Shown piece by piece: positions 7,004-14,418 of a stretch of DNA of 22,605 bases. Numbering within the stretch: the stretch's first letter is position 1; each line of letters opens with the position of its first letter. The stretch comes from an uncultured Collinsella sp. GTDB taxonomy: Bacteria; Actinomycetota; Coriobacteriia; Coriobacteriales; Coriobacteriaceae. The DNA is taken from positions 1 to 22,605 of the forward strand of contig URLR01000031.1 of assembly GCA_900548815.1 (NCBI GenBank), in the 5' to 3' direction. Under the pieces are notes generated by a model. The model saw nothing but the letters and a program-made list of their open reading frames with translations, did not search any database and was not told the DNA's origin. The position numbers and the translations under genes are program-made.

Positions 7004-7196
7004 GTTAAAGTATCGACTTATATACGGATTTAGCTGCTATTTTATTCTTTAAAGCGTTTTAACGCAAATTTGATTTTCAATTTCGAGCATTCTCGTGAAA
7101 TTCAAGTCAAAAAAAAGGTATATTAGGCGAGTGGTTAGTTTGTGGGCCTCAACGGCAGGCGCTGTAGCTTGCGGGGGCCTTACGAAAGGAGACACA
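7004..7196 (+). promoter_or_regulatory. AT-rich intergenic region with probable gap promoter and leader
   Basis: The 193 nt between whiA and gap are strikingly AT-rich up to about 7125. A TATATT box at 7119-7124 is the best -10 candidate; the matching -35 is weak (GTGAAA at 7095-7100), with an A-tract in the spacer. It would leave a leader of roughly 65 nt ending in CGAAAGGAGACACA, a strong ribosome site for gap. Two small inverted repeats upstream could be operators: TTAAA-GCGT-TTTAA (7049-7062) and TTTCGAG/CTCGTGAAA (7081-7100). No known regulator motif was recognised. Confidence 0.45.
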
Positions 7197-8222
7197 ATGG
7201 CAGTAAAGGTTGCTATTAACGGCTTCGGTCGCATCGGTCGTCTGGCTTTCCGTCAGATGTTCGGTCATGAGGGCTCCGAGATCGTCGCTATCAACGACCT
7301 CACCTCTCCCGATATGCTCGCTTACCTGCTGAAGTACGACTCCACGCAGGGCAACTACGCTCGCGATCACGAGGTCGTTGCTGGCGAGGATTCCATCACC
7401 GTTGACGGCAAGGAGATCAAGATCTACAAGGAGGCCGACGCCAACAACCTGCCTTGGGGCGACCTCGACGTCGACGTCGTTCTCGAGTGCACCGGCTTCT
7501 ACACCAGCAAGGCTAAGGCTCAGGCCCACATCAACGCTGGCGCCAAGAAGGTCGTCATCTCCGCTCCGGCCGGCAGCGATCTGCCCACCATCGTGTACAA
7601 CGTCAACCATGAGACGCTGACCGCTGAGGACAACATCATCTCCGCTGCTTCCTGCACCACCAACTGCCTCGCCCCGATGGCCAAGGGTCTGAACGACTTC
7701 GCTCCCATCGTGTCCGGCATCATGACCACCATTCACGCTTGGACTGGCGACCAGATGCCGCTCGACGGCCCGCAGCGCAAGGGCAACAAGCGTCGTAGCC
7801 GCGCCTGCGCCGTCAACATCGTCCCCAACACCACCGGTGCTGCCAAGGCTATCGGCCTGGTTCTCCCCGAGCTCAACGGTAAGCTCATCGGTGCCGCCCA
7901 GCGCGTCCCGACGCCGACCGGCTCCATCACCAACCTCTACGCTGTCGTTGACAAGAAGGTCACCGTCGACGAGGTCAACGCTGCTATGAAGGCCTACGCT
8001 GCCACCATCTCCGAGACCTTCGGTTACAACGAGGACGACATCGTCTCCACCGACATCATCGGCGAGACCCACGGCTCCATCTTCGACGCCACTCAGACCA
8101 TGTGCTCTGACCTCGGCAACGGCCAGACCCTCGTTCAGGTCACCTCTTGGTACGACAACGAGAACTCCTACACCTCTCAGATGGTCCGCACCATCAAGTA
8201 CTTCGAGAAGTTCGTTGCTTAA
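7197..8222 (+). CDS. gap: Glyceraldehyde-3-phosphate dehydrogenase, type I
   Basis: Oxidises glyceraldehyde-3-phosphate to 1,3-bisphosphoglycerate with NAD+ in glycolysis. The 341-aa protein has the Rossmann fingerprint NGFGRIGR, an Asp after the second strand (INDL), which favours NAD over NADP, the catalytic nucleophile Cys153 in SAASCTTNC and the general base His180 in MTTIHAWTGDQ. The C-terminus has the family WYDNENSYT signature. The S-loop (about residues 185-205) reads PLDGPQRKGNKRRSRACAVNIVP, longer and more basic than in many homologues. ATG 7197 follows AAAGGAGACACA. Codon use is strongly biased, as expected for an abundant enzyme. It forms its own unit, ended by a strong terminator. 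Confidence 0.97.
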   Translation: MAVKVAINGFGRIGRLAFRQMFGHEGSEIVAINDLTSPDMLAYLLKYDSTQGNYARDHEVVAGEDSITVDGKEIKIYKEADANNLPWGDLDVDVVLECTGFYTSKAKAQAHINAGAKKVVISAPAGSDLPTIVYNVNHETLTAEDNIISAASCTTNCLAPMAKGLNDFAPIVSGIMTTIHAWTGDQMPLDGPQRKGNKRRSRACAVNIVPNTTGAAKAIGLVLPELNGKLIGAAQRVPTPTGSITNLYAVVDKKVTVDEVNAAMKAYAATISETFGYNEDDIVSTDIIGETHGSIFDATQTMCSDLGNGQTLVQVTSWYDNENSYTSQMVRTIKYFEKFVA

Positions 8223-8259
8223 TTTAGCTTTTAACGAATAGCTCGTTGAGCGTCTAAAG

Positions 8260-8306
8260 AAGGGCGCGGCCTTATAGGGCTTACACCCTAGGGTCGCGCC
8301 CTTTTT
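8260..8306 (+). terminator. Strong intrinsic terminator after gap
   Basis: A 12-bp stem (AAGGGCGCGGCC at 8260-8271 with GGTCGCGCCCTT at 8292-8303, one G-T wobble) encloses a second TAGGG/CCCTA stem (8275-8290) and runs into TTTTT. It separates gap from pgk, so pgk needs its own promoter, readthrough or processing. Confidence 0.9.
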
Positions 8307-8316
8307 ATAAGAAATC

Positions 8317-8339
8317 GTCTGCCGTAATGGGAGGCAGAC
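8317..8339 (+). promoter_or_regulatory. Stem-loop in the pgk leader
   Basis: GTCTGCC (8317-8323) pairs perfectly with GGCAGAC (8333-8339) around a 9-nt loop. It lies directly between the gap terminator and the pgk ribosome site (CGAAAGG, 8345-8351). It could be an mRNA 5' stabiliser or processing site. No clear promoter was seen in the 56 nt between the terminator and the pgk start. Confidence 0.4.
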
Positions 8340-8362
8340 ACGTACGAAAGGTAGAAGCAAAC

Positions 8363-9553
8363 ATGGCCTTTACCAAGAAGACCGTCCGCGACATCGATGT
8401 CGACGGCAAGCGCGTTCTCGTCCGCGTTGACTTTAACGTGCCTATCAAGGATGGCGTCGTTGGCGACACCACCCGTATCAAGGCTGCCCTGCCCACCATC
8501 AACTATCTCGTTGAGCACAATGCTCGCGTCATCCTCATGAGCCACCTCGGCCGTCCCGATGGCACCGGCTTCCAGCCCGAGCTGTCCCTCGAGCCCGTCG
8601 CCAAGAAGCTCGCCGAGCTCTCTGGTCTCGACGTCGCCTTTGTCGCCGACACTTACGGCGAGAAGGCTGCCGAGGCTGTCGCTGCCGTCGAGCCGGGCAA
8701 GGTTCTCGTTCTCGAGAACGTCCGCTTCGATAAGCGTGAGAAGAAGAACGATCCCGAGATCGCCAAGAAGCTCGCTTCCTATGGTGACGTCTTCGTTCTC
8801 GATGCCTTCGGCACCGCTCACCGCGCCCAGGGTTCCGTCGTGGGCCCCGCCGCTTACCTGCCTGCCGTCGCCGGCTTCCTGCTCGAGAAGGAGGTCGACA
8901 CGCTGACCGGCATCTTCGCCGAGCCCGAGCGTCCCTTCGTCGCTATCGTCGGCGGTTCCAAGGTTTCCTCCAAGATCGGTGTTCTCGATCACCTCATCGA
9001 CTCTGCTGATACCCTGATCATCGGTGGCGGCATGGCCTACACCTTCTTCCTGGCTCAGGGCCTGTCCGTTGGTCAGTCCCTCAAGGAAGAGGACTGGGTC
9101 GAGCGCGCTGGCGAGATGCTCAAGAAGGCCGAGGAGAAGGGCGTCAAGATCCTGCTCCCCATCGACAACCGTGTTGCCGATCACTTTGGCGAGGACGCTG
9201 TCCCCGAGGTTGTCGCTTCCGACGCTATCCCCGACGATCGTGAGGGTATGGACATCGGCCCCAAGACCGAGGAACTCTACGCCGAGGCCGTCAAGGGCGC
9301 CAAGACCGTGTTCTGGAATGGCCCCATGGGCGTCTTCGAGTTCGATAACTTCGCTCACGGCACCCAGGCTATCGCCGAGGCTGTCGCCGAGGCCGACTGC
9401 ACCTCGATCATCGGTGGTGGCGATTCCGTCGCGGCCGTCAACAAGTTTAACCTGGCCGACAAGATGAGCTGGATTTCCACCGGCGGTGGCGCTTCCATGG
9501 AGCTCGTCGAGGGTAAGGCCCTGCCCGGAGTGGAGGCGCTTCTCGATGCCTAA
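8363..9553 (+). CDS. pgk: Phosphoglycerate kinase
   Basis: Transfers phosphate from 1,3-bisphosphoglycerate to ADP, the first ATP-yielding step of glycolysis. The 396 aa are the normal bacterial length. Landmarks are RVLVRVDFNVP near the N-terminus, MSHLGRP and LLEN-type VLVLENVRF (substrate arginines), DAFGTAHR, the hinge and nucleotide-binding IVGGSKVSSKI, FWNGPMGVFE, IIGGGDSVAAV and the terminal STGGGASMELVEG. The chosen start is ATG 8363, matching the family N-terminus MAFTKKTVRDIDV and 11 nt after CGAAAGG. An in-frame ATG at 8327 lies in the leader stem-loop and would add a non-conserved stretch. It overlaps tpiA by 8 bp and starts a pgk-tpiA-gpmI operon. Confidence 0.97.
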   Translation: MAFTKKTVRDIDVDGKRVLVRVDFNVPIKDGVVGDTTRIKAALPTINYLVEHNARVILMSHLGRPDGTGFQPELSLEPVAKKLAELSGLDVAFVADTYGEKAAEAVAAVEPGKVLVLENVRFDKREKKNDPEIAKKLASYGDVFVLDAFGTAHRAQGSVVGPAAYLPAVAGFLLEKEVDTLTGIFAEPERPFVAIVGGSKVSSKIGVLDHLIDSADTLIIGGGMAYTFFLAQGLSVGQSLKEEDWVERAGEMLKKAEEKGVKILLPIDNRVADHFGEDAVPEVVASDAIPDDREGMDIGPKTEELYAEAVKGAKTVFWNGPMGVFEFDNFAHGTQAIAEAVAEADCTSIIGGGDSVAAVNKFNLADKMSWISTGGGASMELVEGKALPGVEALLDA

Positions 9554-10313
9554 TCGCACCCTTCTTATCGCTGGTAACTGGAAGATGAACAACGACGTCG
9601 CCGAGGCTGCCAAGCTCGCCGACGAGCTGGCTCAGGCTCTGCCCGAGGTTCCGGCTGGCGTCGAGGTACTCGTCTGCCCTCCGACCATCGACATCACCAC
9701 GGTTCATGACCGCATTCAGGCTGCCCCCATCGCCCTCGGTGCACAGAACGTGTACTGGGAGGCCAAGGGTGCCTTCACCGGTGAGTCCTCTTGCGACATG
9801 CTCAAGTCCGCTGGCTGCACCTACTGCATCATCGGTCACTCCGAGCGTCGCGACTACTTCCACGAGACCGACGAGGACCAGAACAAGAAGGCCAAGGCTC
9901 TCGTTGCCGCCGGCCTTGTTCCCGTCTTCTGCTGCGGCGAGTCCCTCGAGGTCCGCGAGGCCGGCACCTATGTCGAGCACGTCGTGAACCAGGTCAAGGC
10001 TGGCCTTGCTGGTCTTGAGATCACCTGCCCCAAGCAGGTCGTCGTCGCCTATGAGCCCATCTGGGCCATCGGCACCGGCAAGACCGCTACCGCCGAGGAC
10101 GCTCAGGAGGTCTGCGGCGCTATCCGTGAGACCCTCAAGGAGATGTTCGGCGAGGAGCTCGCCAACGGCATCCGCGTTCTCTACGGTGGTTCCGCCAAGC
10201 CCGGTAACATCGCCGAGCTCGTCGCCAAGCCCGACGTTGACGGCGCCCTCGTGGGCGGCGCTTCGCTCAAGGCTGCCGACTTCGCCTCTATGGTCGTCAA
10301 GGCAGGCGAGTAG
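9546..10313 (+). CDS. tpiA: Triose-phosphate isomerase
   Basis: Interconverts dihydroxyacetone phosphate and glyceraldehyde-3-phosphate. The 255-aa TIM barrel opens with the substrate lysine motif GNWKMN. It has the electrophile His98 in IIGHSERR, the base Glu170 in AYEPIWAIGTG (flexible loop 6 follows) and the phosphate-binding ends LYGGSAKPGN and GALVGGASL. ATG 9546 lies inside the last codons of pgk (ATGCCTAA, 8-bp overlap), so translation is coupled. Upstream in-frame codons would only extend into pgk sequence. gpmI begins 5 nt after the stop. Confidence 0.97.
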   Translation: MPNRTLLIAGNWKMNNDVAEAAKLADELAQALPEVPAGVEVLVCPPTIDITTVHDRIQAAPIALGAQNVYWEAKGAFTGESSCDMLKSAGCTYCIIGHSERRDYFHETDEDQNKKAKALVAAGLVPVFCCGESLEVREAGTYVEHVVNQVKAGLAGLEITCPKQVVVAYEPIWAIGTGKTATAEDAQEVCGAIRETLKEMFGEELANGIRVLYGGSAKPGNIAELVAKPDVDGALVGGASLKAADFASMVVKAGE

Positions 10314-10318
10314 GACAT

Positions 10319-11872
10319 ATGGCACAACGTCATCTTCCTGCACTCCTGATTATCATGGACGGCTGCGGCCTGGCTCCGGCTGATGGCGAGAACGCCGTCG
10401 CCGCTGCCAAGACGCCCTTCCTTGATGGCCTGTACGAGAAGTATCCTCACACCACGCTCGGTGCTTCGGGCGAGGACGTGGGCCTTCCCGACGGCCAGAT
10501 GGGCAACTCCGAGGTGGGTCACCTCAACATCGGTGCCGGTCGCATCGTGTTCCAGGAGCTTTCGCGCATCAACAATGCCATCAAGGACGGCTCCATCGCC
10601 AAGAACGAGGTTTTCGTCAAGGCCATGGACGATGTCAAGGCTGACGGCAAGACTCTCCACCTCATGGGCCTTATGAGCCCTGGCGGCGTTCACTCCCACA
10701 TGAACCACGTCGAGGCTCTGGTCAAGATGGCTGCCGAGCATGGTGTCAAGACCGTTCGCGTCCACGCCTTCATGGATGGCCGCGACGTCGACCCGCAGTC
10801 CGGTGCCGGTTACATGAGTGAGTTCTGCGCCTTCCTGGCCAAGATTTCCGAGGAGACCGGTTGCGACGCTCGCGTTGCCACCGTCTCGGGTCGTTATTGG
10901 GCGATGGACCGCGACAACCGTTGGGAGCGCATCCAGCGCGCCTACGACGTCATGGTCAACGCGTCCGATGCTGATACCGACCCCGTTGCCGGTATCAAGG
11001 CCTACTACGAGAAGGACCCGCGCGGCGACGAGTTCGTCGAGCCCTTCGCTGCCCACAACGAGGGCATCCACGAGGGCGACGCGGCTATTTTCTTCAACTT
11101 CCGTCCCGACCGCGCACGTCAGATGACCCGCGTGTTCACGGACAAGGAGTTCGACGGCTTTGAGCGCGAGCAGATCAAGCTCTCGCACTTTGTGACGATG
11201 ACCGAGTACGATCCGACGTTTGACGTCGAGGTCGCCTTCCCCAAGACGTTCCCCGAGAACGTCCTGGCCGACGTCATCGCCGCCAATGGCCTGAAGCAGC
11301 TGCACACTGCCGAGACCGAGAAGTACGCCCACGTGACGTTCTTCCTCAACGGTGGCATCGAGGAGCCCAAGGAGGGCGAGGAGCGCGTGCTCGTCGCTTC
11401 CCCTAAGGTTGCTACCTACGATCTGCAGCCCGAGATGAGCGCTCCCGAGGTTACCGAGAAGCTCGTCGCCGCCATCAACGAGGATCGCGCTGATTTCTAC
11501 ATCGTGAACTTCGCGAACTGCGACATGGTTGGTCACACCGGTGTTTTCGACGCTGCCGTTAAGGCTGTCGAGGCTGTTGACGATGCCCTGTCCAAGGTTG
11601 TCCCGGCGATTCTCGCCAAGGGCGGCTTTGCGCTGATTACCGCCGACCACGGCAACGCCGATCACATGTTTGACGTTGCTTCCGACGGTTCCAAGCATCC
11701 GTTTACGGCTCACACCACCAACCGCGTGCCGTTCATCATCGTTGATGAGAAGGCCAAGCTCACCGGTATCGAGGACGGCCGTCTTTCCGATATCGCTCCG
11801 ACCATGCTCACCATGGCTGGTATTGAGCCTTCCGCCGAGATGACGGGCCGCGTGCTCGCCACCGAGGCCTAA
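10319..11872 (+). CDS. gpmI: 2,3-bisphosphoglycerate-independent phosphoglycerate mutase
   Basis: Interconverts 3- and 2-phosphoglycerate through a phosphoserine intermediate, with two divalent metals, usually manganese. The 517-aa length fits the iPGM branch of the alkaline phosphatase superfamily. Metal ligand Asp14 lies in IIMDGCG and the nucleophile Ser64 in GQMGNSEVGHLN. The transferase-domain insertion follows, with VRVHAFMDGRDVDPQS, VSGRYWAMDRDNRW and FFNFRPDRARQMT, then C-terminal metal-binding NFANCDMVGHTG, ITADHGNADHM and HTTNRVPFI. ATG 10319 follows GAGTAGGA. It is the last gene of the pgk-tpiA-gpmI operon. Confidence 0.97.
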   Translation: MAQRHLPALLIIMDGCGLAPADGENAVAAAKTPFLDGLYEKYPHTTLGASGEDVGLPDGQMGNSEVGHLNIGAGRIVFQELSRINNAIKDGSIAKNEVFVKAMDDVKADGKTLHLMGLMSPGGVHSHMNHVEALVKMAAEHGVKTVRVHAFMDGRDVDPQSGAGYMSEFCAFLAKISEETGCDARVATVSGRYWAMDRDNRWERIQRAYDVMVNASDADTDPVAGIKAYYEKDPRGDEFVEPFAAHNEGIHEGDAAIFFNFRPDRARQMTRVFTDKEFDGFEREQIKLSHFVTMTEYDPTFDVEVAFPKTFPENVLADVIAANGLKQLHTAETEKYAHVTFFLNGGIEEPKEGEERVLVASPKVATYDLQPEMSAPEVTEKLVAAINEDRADFYIVNFANCDMVGHTGVFDAAVKAVEAVDDALSKVVPAILAKGGFALITADHGNADHMFDVASDGSKHPFTAHTTNRVPFIIVDEKAKLTGIEDGRLSDIAPTMLTMAGIEPSAEMTGRVLATEA

Positions 11873-11897
11873 TAGAAAACAAATACCGTTTTCTAGT

Positions 11898-11933
11898 AAG
11901 GGGGTTGTCCACAACCGGACAACCCCCTTTTTT
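11898..11933 (+). terminator. Intrinsic terminator of the pgk-tpiA-gpmI operon
   Basis: AAGGGGGTTGTCC (11898-11910) pairs perfectly over 13 bp with GGACAACCCCCTT (11917-11929) around a 6-nt loop, and T6 follows. Confidence 0.95.
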
Positions 11934-12037
11934 GGTATTTCTGCCATTTCCACCCCGTCCTTGAGTGGCAGGTAGGGGAGAGTGGGGGATTGTGGTACAG
12001 TACTGGAGTTTGAACTGTTCTATTAAGGAGCTTATCT

Positions 12038-12292
12038 ATGGGTCCGTTCCAGATTCTTCTGTTTGTCGTTTGGGCTGTCTCTGCCGTGGCGCTGACGATT
12101 CTCGTCCTGATGCATTCCGGTAAGGGCACCGGCGTTTCGGATATGATCGCTAGCTCGCTGTATAACTCCAGCTCTGCCACGGGCGTCATGGAGCAGAACC
12201 TCGATCGCCTGACGGTAATTATGGCCGTTGTTTTTGCCGTGTGCGTCGTCCTGTGCATGTTCTTCTTCCCGCAGGGCATCGTCGGCTACTAA
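12038..12292 (+). CDS. secG: Preprotein translocase subunit SecG
   Basis: Small membrane protein of 84 aa that stimulates SecYEG-dependent export. It has two hydrophobic segments (about residues 4-25 and 59-80) flanking the conserved loop VLMHSGKGTGVSDM. MEQNLDRLTVI precedes the second helix, as in other actinobacterial SecG proteins. ATG 12038 follows AAGGAG. It stands alone between two terminators, downstream of the glycolytic operon as in many Gram-positives. A promoter must lie in 11934-12037, but no convincing -35/-10 pair was found; TACAGT near 11996 is a weak -10 candidate. Confidence 0.92.
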   Translation: MGPFQILLFVVWAVSAVALTILVLMHSGKGTGVSDMIASSLYNSSSATGVMEQNLDRLTVIMAVVFAVCVVLCMFFFPQGIVGY

Positions 12293-12317
12293 GCATCGGG
12301 GTATATACGTTTGCAAT

Positions 12318-12344
12318 GGGTCTCGCAGGTGCGGGACCCTTTTT
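12318..12344 (+). terminator. Intrinsic terminator of secG
   Basis: GGGTCTCGC (12318-12326) pairs with GCGGGACCC (12331-12339) with one wobble or mismatch and a 4-nt loop, and a T5 run follows (12340-12344). Confidence 0.9.
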
Positions 12345-12345
12345 G

Positions 12346-12486
12346 TTTACATATTTGTAACAGAGTCAAAATATCCCCACATACTTCGCCCAACTAAAGA
12401 AATTCTCGACCGTTAACCGGAATTAGCCCCAAATCGTGCATAAAATGCGCTACTGTATTGCGAAACGTTGGTTCGTTGTGCATAAC
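12346..12486 (+). promoter_or_regulatory. Putative opp operon promoter and operator region
   Basis: The best sigma-70-like pair is TTGCGA (12458-12463), a 17-nt spacer, then CATAAC (12481-12486); each box matches consensus at four of six positions. Upstream lie two small palindromes that could be operators: TTTAC-N6-GTAA at 12346-12360 and GCAT-AAA-ATGC at 12438-12448. The predicted leader to the binding-protein gene is about 90 nt. No recognised regulator site was seen in the remaining bases to 12585. Confidence 0.35.
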
Positions 12487-12585
12487 CAGCCATAGCAGCG
12501 GGCGGCGTTTTGATGGTTCGGATCGGATTGTCTCGACATATGTCCGACTGAACATTTCTTTGTCCTATCTCATAAGGAGGATGGC

Positions 12586-14262
12586 ATGGCTGATTCTATG
12601 TTCCACCAGCCCGTTATGGGTCGTCGCGCCTTTGTTGGCGGCACCCTCGCTGCGAGCTCCATGGCTTTTCTTGCCGCATGCGGCAAGAAGGGCGGCGACA
12701 CTTCCGGTTCTGAGTCCGGTTCGACGCTGAACTTCTACATCAACAACCCGGTCTGCATCGACCCCTACAATGTCCAGGAGGACCAGGGCACTCAGGTCGA
12801 GTACCAGCTCTTTGACGCTCTGACCTCTTATGACGCCGAGAAGGGCGAGATCGTTCCGCTGGCTTGCGAGTCCTTCGAGGCCAACGACGACGCCACCGAG
12901 TTCACCTTCAAGATCAAGAAGGCCAAGTTCCACAACGGTGACGACGTTACCTCCAAGTCCTTCAAGCTCGGTTGGGAGCGTCTGGTCAACACCAAGTCGG
13001 CCATCGCTACCGAGTACGGCCCTTCCGAGGTCTCCTATCACCTTTCCATGGTCGAGGGCTATGACGACCTGCTTGCCGGTAACGCTACCGAGCTCAGCGG
13101 TGTTACTTGCCCCGACGATGAGACCCTCGTCGTCAAGCTGTCTTCCGCTTACGCCGACTTCCCCTTCGTCGCCTCTCACCCGGCTCTGGCCCCGGTTCCC
13201 GAGTGCGCCGAGTCCGATGCCAAGAGCTTCTACCTTGCACCGGTCGGTAACGGCCCGTTCATGATGGACGGCAAGTGGGAGGATGGTCAGGAGATCAACC
13301 TCAAGAAGTTCGACGATTACTATGGCGACAAGGCCAAGATCGATGGCATCCACTTCCAGGTCATCAAGGACATGGAGACCGCTTACAAGGAGTTCCAGGC
13401 CGGTAACCTCGATGTCTGTGACGTTCCCGTTGCTCAGATCGACGCCGCCAAGAAGGATCGCGGCGTGTCCAAGGACGGCTACACCATGGGTGACGGCGAG
13501 CGCATGCTGCTCGGCTCCGAGCCTTCCACCTACTACCTGACCTGCAACAACACGGCCGAGCCGTTCAACAACGCCGACCTGCGCAGGGGTATCTCCCTGG
13601 CCATCAACCGTGAGGCCATCTGCAAGACTATCTTCAAGGGTACCCGTACCCCCGCCGACGGCATTGTTCCTCCGGGCATCGATGGCTACAAGGAGGGCGC
13701 ATGGGAGTTCTGCGCCTACGACGTCGACAAGGCTAACGAGTACCTCGACAAGGTTGCTCCCGCTGGCGCTAACGGCGATCGTGGCATTAACGTGACCCTT
13801 TCCTACAACCAGGATGGTGGCCACAAGGAGATCATGGAGTCCATCATCGGTGACCTCGCCAAGGTTGGCGTTACCGCTGTCTCCGATACCCCTGAGTGGT
13901 CTGCCTTGCTCGAGCAGTACCAGAACTTTAACTATCAGTTCGGTCGTCTGGGTTGGATTGCCGACTACCCGATTATGGACAACTTCCTGTATCCGCTGTT
14001 CCACTCCGACTCCCTCGGTGGCGACAACCGCTCCGGTTACAACAACCCCGAGTTCGACGCCAAGGTCAACGAGGCTCGCACCACGGTTGACGACGAAGAG
14101 CGCGTTGCTAAGATGCAGGAGGCCGACGCTATGGTCGCTGCCGACTGCCCGGTCATCCCGGTGATGTTCTACACGCACACCATCGTCGGCTCCGATCGCA
14201 TCAAGCACCTCTATGTCGATCCGCAGAAGCACGCCGAGCTGGGTACCGCTGAGCTCGCCTAA
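12586..14262 (+). CDS. oppA: Peptide ABC transporter substrate-binding lipoprotein (family 5, OppA/DppA-like)
   Basis: Extracellular solute-binding protein of 558 aa that captures peptides for the permease encoded downstream. The N-terminus has a twin-arginine-like GRRAFVGG (12-19), a hydrophobic stretch and the lipobox LAAC with Cys32 as the lipidated residue. A Gly/Ser-rich linker leads into LNFYINNPVCIDPYNVQEDQGTQVEYQLFDAL, the family 5 opening. FTFKIKKAKFHNGDDVTSKSFKLGWERLV and LRRGISLAINREAI are further signatures. ATG 12586 has AAGGAGG 5 nt upstream; the ATG at 12581 is out of frame. Codon use is strongly biased, suggesting high expression. The ligand could be oligo- or dipeptides or another small solute. 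Confidence 0.92.
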   Translation: MADSMFHQPVMGRRAFVGGTLAASSMAFLAACGKKGGDTSGSESGSTLNFYINNPVCIDPYNVQEDQGTQVEYQLFDALTSYDAEKGEIVPLACESFEANDDATEFTFKIKKAKFHNGDDVTSKSFKLGWERLVNTKSAIATEYGPSEVSYHLSMVEGYDDLLAGNATELSGVTCPDDETLVVKLSSAYADFPFVASHPALAPVPECAESDAKSFYLAPVGNGPFMMDGKWEDGQEINLKKFDDYYGDKAKIDGIHFQVIKDMETAYKEFQAGNLDVCDVPVAQIDAAKKDRGVSKDGYTMGDGERMLLGSEPSTYYLTCNNTAEPFNNADLRRGISLAINREAICKTIFKGTRTPADGIVPPGIDGYKEGAWEFCAYDVDKANEYLDKVAPAGANGDRGINVTLSYNQDGGHKEIMESIIGDLAKVGVTAVSDTPEWSALLEQYQNFNYQFGRLGWIADYPIMDNFLYPLFHSDSLGGDNRSGYNNPEFDAKVNEARTTVDDEERVAKMQEADAMVAADCPVIPVMFYTHTIVGSDRIKHLYVDPQKHAELGTAELA

Positions 14263-14276
14263 GAGTTTGCAGCTTC

Positions 14277-14308
14277 CGTGAGGGTCAAGTATTTACGTAG
14301 ACCTCATG
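14277..14308 (+). repeat. Small stem-loop just after oppA
   Basis: CGTGAGGGTC and GACCTCATG form an imperfect stem with a loop of about 13 nt soon after the oppA stop. Together with the hairpin at 14360 it may shield the oppA part of the transcript from 3' decay. Confidence 0.35.
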
Positions 14309-14359
14309 GGAAACATACAGTTCTCCCTAACCTGGGGTAAACTGGCTGATGGTAATTTT

Positions 14360-14387
14360 GGGATGCCGGTCTGGCGATCGGCATCCC
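14360..14387 (+). terminator. Probable attenuating terminator between oppA and oppB
   Basis: GGGATGCCG (14360-14368) pairs perfectly with CGGCATCCC (14379-14387) around a 10-nt loop. Only ATTTAGG follows, so termination should be partial. Such stem-loops after binding-protein genes commonly keep the binding protein in excess over the permease subunits. Confidence 0.65.
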
Positions 14388-14418
14388 ATTTAGGTTAATC
14401 CCTAGATAGGGGAGTGGT

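Noticed and set aside
8288..9613. Long minus-strand open frames of 400-590 codons opposite gap, pgk, gpmI and oppA (also 7149-8360, 10181-11953, 12565-14232)
   Set aside because: They lie exactly opposite well-identified enzymes with strong codon bias. In this GC-rich, C/G-third-position coding style, antisense frames stay open by chance; their translations are Asp/Gly/Leu/Val-rich and match no family.
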